Positions 58,661-64,000 of a DNA stretch of 64,000 nt are shown piece by piece. The stretch comes from Ophiura sarsii. Lineage: Eukaryota; Echinodermata; Ophiuroidea; Amphilepidida; Ophiuridae. The position numbers were made by a program, and so were the translations under genes. Under the pieces are notes generated by a model. It saw only the letters and a program-made list of their open reading frames with translations, had not been told where the DNA came from and did not search any database. The stretch is from the NCBI GenBank assembly GCA_035610835.1, contig CM069457.1:45112381-45176380 (forward strand), in the 5' to 3' direction. Position 1 is the first letter of the stretch, and each line of letters starts with the position of its first letter.

Positions 58661-59300
58661 CAAATGGTCTAAATAATTACCACATGTGTCACATACAGAT
58701 ACGTTTACTGGGTGGATTAAAATCTACTGATAAAATCTTTTGTTCATATCTAATGTAACACTAACAATAAATCTAATACTATTTTTCAGTTATTTTAACC
58801 TTTTGCAGCCATCTTGGATATTTTGAAATACTCAAACTAGATCTACAGAGTTTTTAATTTTTAATTTGAGATCCATATATTTTTTATACCTACCCCTATC
58901 ATTATATACTTTACATATTTGAATTCCTCATGAAATTACCCATTAGATGATATATAATTGTTAAAGTTACTACGTCGGTATGGTAATTATACCGGCTAGT
59001 GAATATCTCCAATTTTTATTTTATATATTTTTAGAATTTTCAAAAATATTTGTTTAAGGATGAACCCTTCCCTGATATAAACTGCATTTCTGAATTCCTC
59101 TAGTTACAAGCTTTCCAAAAATGTATACTTTTGCTATCATAGGTTGAAAACCTTTTCTGTTATTGTCATTTTTATAAATCCGGTAAATTGAGGCTGATTA
59201 TTCATGTTTACTGTGTAGTGAATAGGAAGAAAGCTGATGTTCATTGTCTTATCCATAATTAATTAGTTGTTACAAATAGTTGACAAGTCTGTTGAACCAC
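58661..59300. other. AT-rich, one GTATAC-core arm
   Basis: AAAAATGTATACTTTTG (59,117-59,133) is the inverted form of the core found in the fold-backs at 1.2, 23.6 and 27.6 kb. No gene. Confidence 0.35.
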
Positions 59301-59389
59301 ATACTTAAAGACTACTAATTATCCTTTAAAATGGGACCAGAATGGTGTTTGTAACATTAGGAGATGACTAGTTATTGTAAAAAGAACAA

Positions 59390-59690
59390 AACATGGGATT
59401 ATCCCCATTGAGTTTGTACAGGCGACACCCCTTCCAGAAACACCCCTTCCAGCACCACCCCTGGTCCCCAAACATCAAACAGCTGTATCTCCCATTCTGT
59501 ATTAGCTATACCAATGCCATTTTGCAGGCAGATAGCTTGTTATTAGGGCTTTAAAATGATACCAAATTTGTTGAGATAGCTTTTGTGGTTTTAAAAATAT
59601 TTGAAGAAAATTACAGCATGAAACTAAAAAATGTAACGGCACCACCCTATTGGGAGGCGAGTTCATAACGCGTGACCCTATACGAAATTC
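59390..59690 (-). repeat. Dispersed repeat related to 11.15-11.38 kb
   Basis: Shared, in the same order: AAATTTGGTATC followed by TTAAAGC..TAA (minus strand), the CAGGGGTGG block, and the terminal CGCGTTATGAACTCGCC, similar to GCGTTTTGAACTGGGCC at 11.36 kb. Confidence 0.5.
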
Positions 59691-59937
59691 CAGATCAGAA
59701 ATGATTTACATTTGTGCCACGCCCAGGGTCAATTTATAAGTTTACATTTCTGCTTCATCGTAAATGTTGGTTTTTCCATTATTAACTGATGGGTGTACAC
59801 CGTCCTACACATGTTGATGATGTTGAAATTGTTGTACTTATAATAACATTGCAATAGTGTGAGCGGGTTGGTGAAGCATGTTAAAATGGTACTAATAGAC
59901 TAGTATATAAGTGAATAGAAAAAAGAGAATACCATAG

Positions 59938-60520
59938 CAGGTAGTATTATAAAGTGCTCAACAAAAGAAAGTCATACACTTTGTTTAGGTCCTCTAGAGT
60001 AACTTCCGATTATTTTTTGACCAAACAGACTAGATAGACATTTGGATAAATCTTTCCGGCACTATTTGATACCAAAGTTGTCACCTCACAACAAAGATAA
60101 ACCATGATTAGCACCATTTAAAGAAAATTAGTCACTTTTCAAAAGGCACATTTTCAATACACTACACGGGAAGAAAAGACCACAAGTTGCCTGTTCATAA
60201 TCAAATAGCCCGCTCGCTCAGACACAGACCCAACGCACTTGCACTGTGTGATCAATATCCATTTCATTCGCGGCCATTCAAAGTGCCACGCACAGCATTT
60301 TCTCGCGGCTTGCGTGCGTTGAAAATGTGACTTTCTTTAAATGGTGCTAATCATGGTTTATCGATGTTGTTAGGTGACAACTTTGGTATCAAATTGTGCC
60401 GGAAAGATTATTCTAAACGTCTATCTAGTCTGTTTGGTCAAAAAATAATCGAAAGATACTCTAAAGAACCTAAACAAAGTGTATGACTTTCTTTTGTTGA
60501 GCACTTTTGTACTACCTGCC
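59938..60520. mobile_element. Fold-back element, about 200-bp arms
   Basis: GTGCTCAACAAAAGAAAGTC at the left and GACTTTCTTTTGTTGAGCAC at the right; GATAAACCATGATTAGCACC pairs with GGTGCTAATCATGGTTTATC. The loop contains GCGTGCGTTG/CAACGCAC. Confidence 0.85.
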
Positions 60521-61137
60521 ATGAGAATATATAGGCCTTTAGTAAACAAGTGACAAGTATACCGTCCGGACTTTTGTTTAAATCGGTAATGGAGGCCCTT
60601 ATTATTTGTTAATTCGATATTTTTGTTACTTACATCATTGCTGTGTGACATTCCAATTGCTGCAGCTTTGTCCTCATATTGTAAAAATGAAGAGGCCATT
60701 ATTAACCCTACCCCTAACCTGGAGAAATAGTGTGTAATGTGAAATAGCAGATACACAAAAGTAAAGTTGTCTGTTACGGATAATCTTTTTGGATAGTTTA
60801 AAGGCTATACATAAGAAATGTAATGATATGGGATATTTTAGTAAGATAATCTCTGTGGCCAAAATGTGCATTAGCAAATATAAAATACGGAAAGCATCCA
60901 CTGTTTTGTTGTCTTGTTATCGCATTTGCTCAAAGTTAGACTATTCAAATAGCTTGAAATATGTTGAAATATATAGCTAGTCGTCACATTAGACATAATT
61001 TGAAAACTTATTGTTTTACTTTATTATGAATACGACACTTAGGGAGCGTTCATACATACGTTGGTGGGCGGTGCTGGAACATTTTATTTTTGGTACATCA
61101 CAACTGACCCCTTCTTGCTATGCCTACAACTTGTTGA

Positions 61138-61138
<1 letters not shown>
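60521..61138. other. Intergenic, nothing recognised
   Basis: No coding or repeat signal that I can support. Confidence 0.3.

Positions 61139-61166
<28 letters not shown>
61139..61166. repeat. Poly(C) tract
   Basis: Run of about 28 C, the longest in the window. Confidence 0.9.
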
Positions 61167-61168
<2 letters not shown>

Positions 61169-62060
61169 TTATTAATACTTACTGGACCCGGAACTGTTTT
61201 GACCCCCGCCCCTCACCCCTGTTGAACATTTCTCTGGATATATCTTTCTCTGACCTGTTTTCAGGCATTATCAAGGTCAAGAAACTTAGTGAAAGTTATA
61301 CCGTTTACATTAGAACTTTTGCTGTGATTTTCTATGGAATTCATTATTCTCAATTGTATCATTATATCATACTGGTACATATTATTCTATTTTACACATG
61401 GACACAGCTTTGAACAAAGGGTAAATAATCTGGAGCGAGTAAGCACTCACACGACATTTAATATTTTTGAATCTCACTTTCGGGAGCTTGAAGATGAAAG
61501 GAAAATAGTTATTGCCGACGCTTTGGAACCCGACTGCTTACTTTGACGGAATAAATCGTATTCAAAATTAGGAACCAGCGTGATGCAAGGGGCTGCCTCT
61601 CGAGCTGCCAAAAGTCAATTTCAATATTTTGACCAGTGGCATGTGCAGGATTTCTGTGGTGCCCCCTCCGCACAATGACTTTACACCAATGTGTACGATT
61701 ATCTGTTCTTGAACATGCGCGCGTAGCGTGACAACTGTCATTTTTTTATCCATAATTATAGCTTCACGTAAGCTTCTCGTATCCATCTTGACTGTGCGCT
61801 AAGTGTAATACTTATCAGAAATCAATTATTGATTGAAGGAATTTAACAGCTAATCAAGATTGATACGTGAACATGATGAAACTATATGGATCCGGAGGAG
61901 GAGCGCAACAATCATGAATCGTGACGAGAAGCCTACAACAGTGACTATTTTGATCCTGGACTCGACAGAGTCCAACTTTGTTTCCACTATGTCATTTTGG
62001 ATTACTTCTAATTGTAAAACAGTTCAAAAAAGACGAAAACTCTAGTGCAAGCAATTGATA
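61167..62060. other. Intergenic, nothing recognised
   Basis: Only short chance frames; no conserved motif. Confidence 0.3.
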
Positions 62061-62087
62061 TTGGCACAGAGAGACTGTGAAGACATG

Positions 62088-62236
62088 TCGGGTTGGTTTG
62101 GTGGGGGTTGTGTAGGGGTTGGATGGTGGTTGGGGTGGGGGTTTGGTAGTGGTTGGGTTGAGTGATGTTTGGTGGAGGGGTAGGGGGGATAGTCAGTGGC
62201 AAGCATAATTTATAATTTAAGGGGGGGGGGGGGGGT
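62088..62236 (+). repeat. G-rich GGTTGG/GGGG minisatellite and poly(G)
   Basis: Repeated GGTTGGGG/GGTGGTTGG motifs from 62,088 to 62,190, then a run of about 15 G at 62,221-62,235. Several G-runs with short loops could form quadruplexes on the plus strand. Confidence 0.75.
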
Positions 62237-62330
62237 GAGTCAGATTTGGCCTATGTTAGAAAACGAATTTTACGCAACTTTCCCGAATAACAACCGATAA
62301 GTGTTGTATACCATATTGTAGTCCTGGATG

Positions 62331-62730
62331 TCTAGTTTTGAAAAACGCTTTCGGTTCCGCTCTGCTTGCCATGGTAACCGAGCAAGGGCTCTGATTGGCT
62401 AAACATGGGAACAGTCATAGCTCAAAAACCAAATAACCCACTGGGATCATATTGGAGGGATAGATGCATTGGAACAATACGCACAAAATCATGTCTCCGG
62501 ATTTTTTGATTGGTTGCCATGGTAACCAGGCCGCAGCCAATCAGGGTATTTTACACCGTAGTTTAAAAACGAAAAGGAAATTTAAAAAAAACCTCTTCAT
62601 GATTTTGTTGGTATTACTCTTCTTAACACCTGTGCAAATTTTCATTACAATCATACATTGCGTTTTTGAGATATGACTGTTCCCGTTTTCCAGATACGCG
62701 CTTTCGCTGTTTTGAGATATAGGCCGTTAA
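62331..62730. repeat. Inverted and direct repeat cluster
   Basis: GGGAACAGTCATAGCTCAAA (62,407) pairs with TTTGAGATATGACTGTTCCC (62,662). GCCATGGTAACC occurs directly at 62,368 and 62,516, each with a nearby TGATTGG/CCAATCA. Confidence 0.6.
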
Positions 62731-62865
62731 AGTTTTGAAACACATGAGGGCGCTTTTGCATGTACTGTCCGCCGCCAATTTATTACCCATACCTGATACC
62801 TAGTAAACATTATTTCCTCTACGGCCAGAGATGCGCATCCGTTCACCGCCAGTGCCCCCCATCCC

Positions 62866-62932
62866 CACCCCCCCCCCCCCGCCTCCGACCCCCCCCCCCC
62901 CGCCTCCGACCCCCCCCCCCCCCCACCCCCTA
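62866..62932 (+). repeat. Poly(C) with CCGCCTCCGA interruptions
   Basis: Three C-runs separated by two copies of GCCTCCGA; gives spurious Gly/Pro frames on both strands. Confidence 0.85.
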
Positions 62933-63027
62933 TAACACGCCACATCAGATTTCCATCGCACACCGTCGACATTACCTATATATAACTTAAGCAACGTTGA
63001 TCAGGATACCTCAAAACACCGCCAAAT

Positions 63028-63168
63028 CCCTCCCTTCCTAGGCAATGTCTTGTTAGACGTCCCGAAACTGATGTGCACATGCTCATATCAATTAAAATGT
63101 GTTGTCGTAGTACACGGTTTATTCCGTACGGGACGTCTAGCAAGATATAGCCCCTTCCTAGTTGGCTG
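63028..63168. repeat. Small fold-back
   Basis: CTTGTTAGACGTCCCG pairs with CGGGACGTCTAGCAAG; CCCTTCCTAG recurs outside both arms. Confidence 0.6.
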
Positions 63169-63180
63169 GCGCGGCCTCGA

Positions 63181-64000
63181 TTGTGAAGGTCTTTCTAATT
63201 GACAAACATTAGAAAGTCAGATTTTTGTTTAAAATTCAGATTTTTGTTTAAAAATAGAACATACCATTGTTTAGGAGATAATGAGTTTTCAAGATGTGTT
63301 GCTTATATAACATCATGCCGCGTGGCGAAGATTGTTTAAGTGATTTTTTCCTTATTTTTTAATTTTTTTACGATACCATAATCATAGATTACTCGAATGT
63401 GAATTAAAAGTACACTTAATTTAGTCCAGCATGAAATTATCTCTTGTTCTACACTGGTAAAGATACTACAGCTTCCGGTTCCACTATAAGCAGCCCAACA
63501 ACCAAACAGTTAAATCACTGGTAATGACGTCACACAACTTGGCCGACGAAACGTCCAAGTTTAATTGGTCTTGTGCTACGAAATTCTGAACATTTGCATT
63601 ATTGAACAGACCTGATGAAACTATTCTCTATAAAGTAAGGTAGCTCATGTCCCACCCGTTGTTGGAGGTGCGGGGGCCCACCCCGTTCCCTCGCTTAAGG
63701 CCAAGTACGTTTAAAGTAGTTGTACCATATTTTCGTTTTTAGGAAACGTTTAAAACGTGGGCAATACCACGCATGCGCTCTTAGTTTGGTTATATTGGTT
63801 TAGTAACACTATCGATTGTATATTTATACATTTTATCAAATGATTCGATCTGAATTTCATAATTAAATGGCAAGTAAGAACATAACTTCACAAAAAAAAC
63901 CTGTACACATGAACAATTTTGTTGGAGAATGTTAATAAAAAGCTAAATGTTTGAATTGCTAGATTTTAATTTCCAGTCATTTATTTTAATAATTAAAATT
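63181..64000. other. Intergenic, nothing recognised
   Basis: A duplicated CAGATTTTTGTTTAAAA unit lies near 63,220-63,250. No gene, RNA or complete element seen. Confidence 0.3.

Noticed and set aside
62727..62994. Gly-rich and Pro-rich frames
   Set aside because: Direct translation of the poly(C) tracts; no splice or promoter context.

Overview
The window reads as AT-rich, intron-containing animal DNA, most likely from a marine invertebrate deuterostome (an echinoderm-like genome is my best guess, not proven). The grounds are spliced genes with consensus GT/AG sites (a nicotinic-type receptor subunit, a Calx-beta membrane protein, a TPR protein), an intronless rhodopsin-family receptor with decayed local duplicates, three or four kinds of LINE (L1-Tx1-like, CR1/L2-like, RTE-like), and dozens of short inverted-repeat elements. 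Nothing looks bacterial or viral.

Layout. 1-1.85 kb: stacked MITEs. 1.85-7.67 kb (+): the 3' three exons of an alpha-type Cys-loop receptor subunit; its last intron holds a 21-bp minisatellite and a 1.8-kb composite fold-back element built of helically phased 10-bp repeats. 7.7-14.4 kb: repeats, including a mariner-like 1.36-kb element with near-identical arms. 14.6-18.0 kb (-): a decayed GPCR copy (A) split by three inverted-repeat insertions and flanked by a pair of inverted arms. 18.6-20.1 kb (+): RTE-like LINE remnant. 20.6-23.5 kb (-): second GPCR copy (B), reduced to the N-terminus and upstream DNA and carrying a tRNA-bearing insertion and a CR1/L2 LINE. 25.6-29.3 kb (+): three-exon TPR gene with a poly(A) signal. 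30.2-33.8 kb: tRNA-derived elements, MITEs, a LINE 3' end and an 890-bp near-complete palindrome. 34.5-35.6 kb (-): intact GPCR (copy C). 39.75-46.24 kb: two 1.75-1.97-kb direct repeats flanking a LINE C-terminus. 47.1-55.4 kb (-): four exons of a Calx-beta single-pass membrane protein, with a 5-kb L1-Tx1-like LINE in an intron. 55.5-64 kb: tandem repeats, a satellite with an inserted MITE, fold-backs and poly(C)/(G) tracts, with no convincing gene.

How it fits together. Host genes are few: receptor subunit, TPR protein, GPCR and Calx-beta protein, with no sign of a shared pathway. Most of the rest is transposon-derived. The most interesting material is (i) the 10-bp-phased fold-back element with a TATA-like box and a short basic ORF, (ii) tRNA-like sequences enclosed by TTAA-flanked termini ending in TTAGGG-type sequence, (iii) a 665-bp tRNA-bearing insertion with interleaved inverted repeats and a 12-bp target duplication, (iv) a GTATAC-centred core shared by several otherwise different fold-backs, and (v) a one-base frameshift in an otherwise consistent Calx-beta gene.
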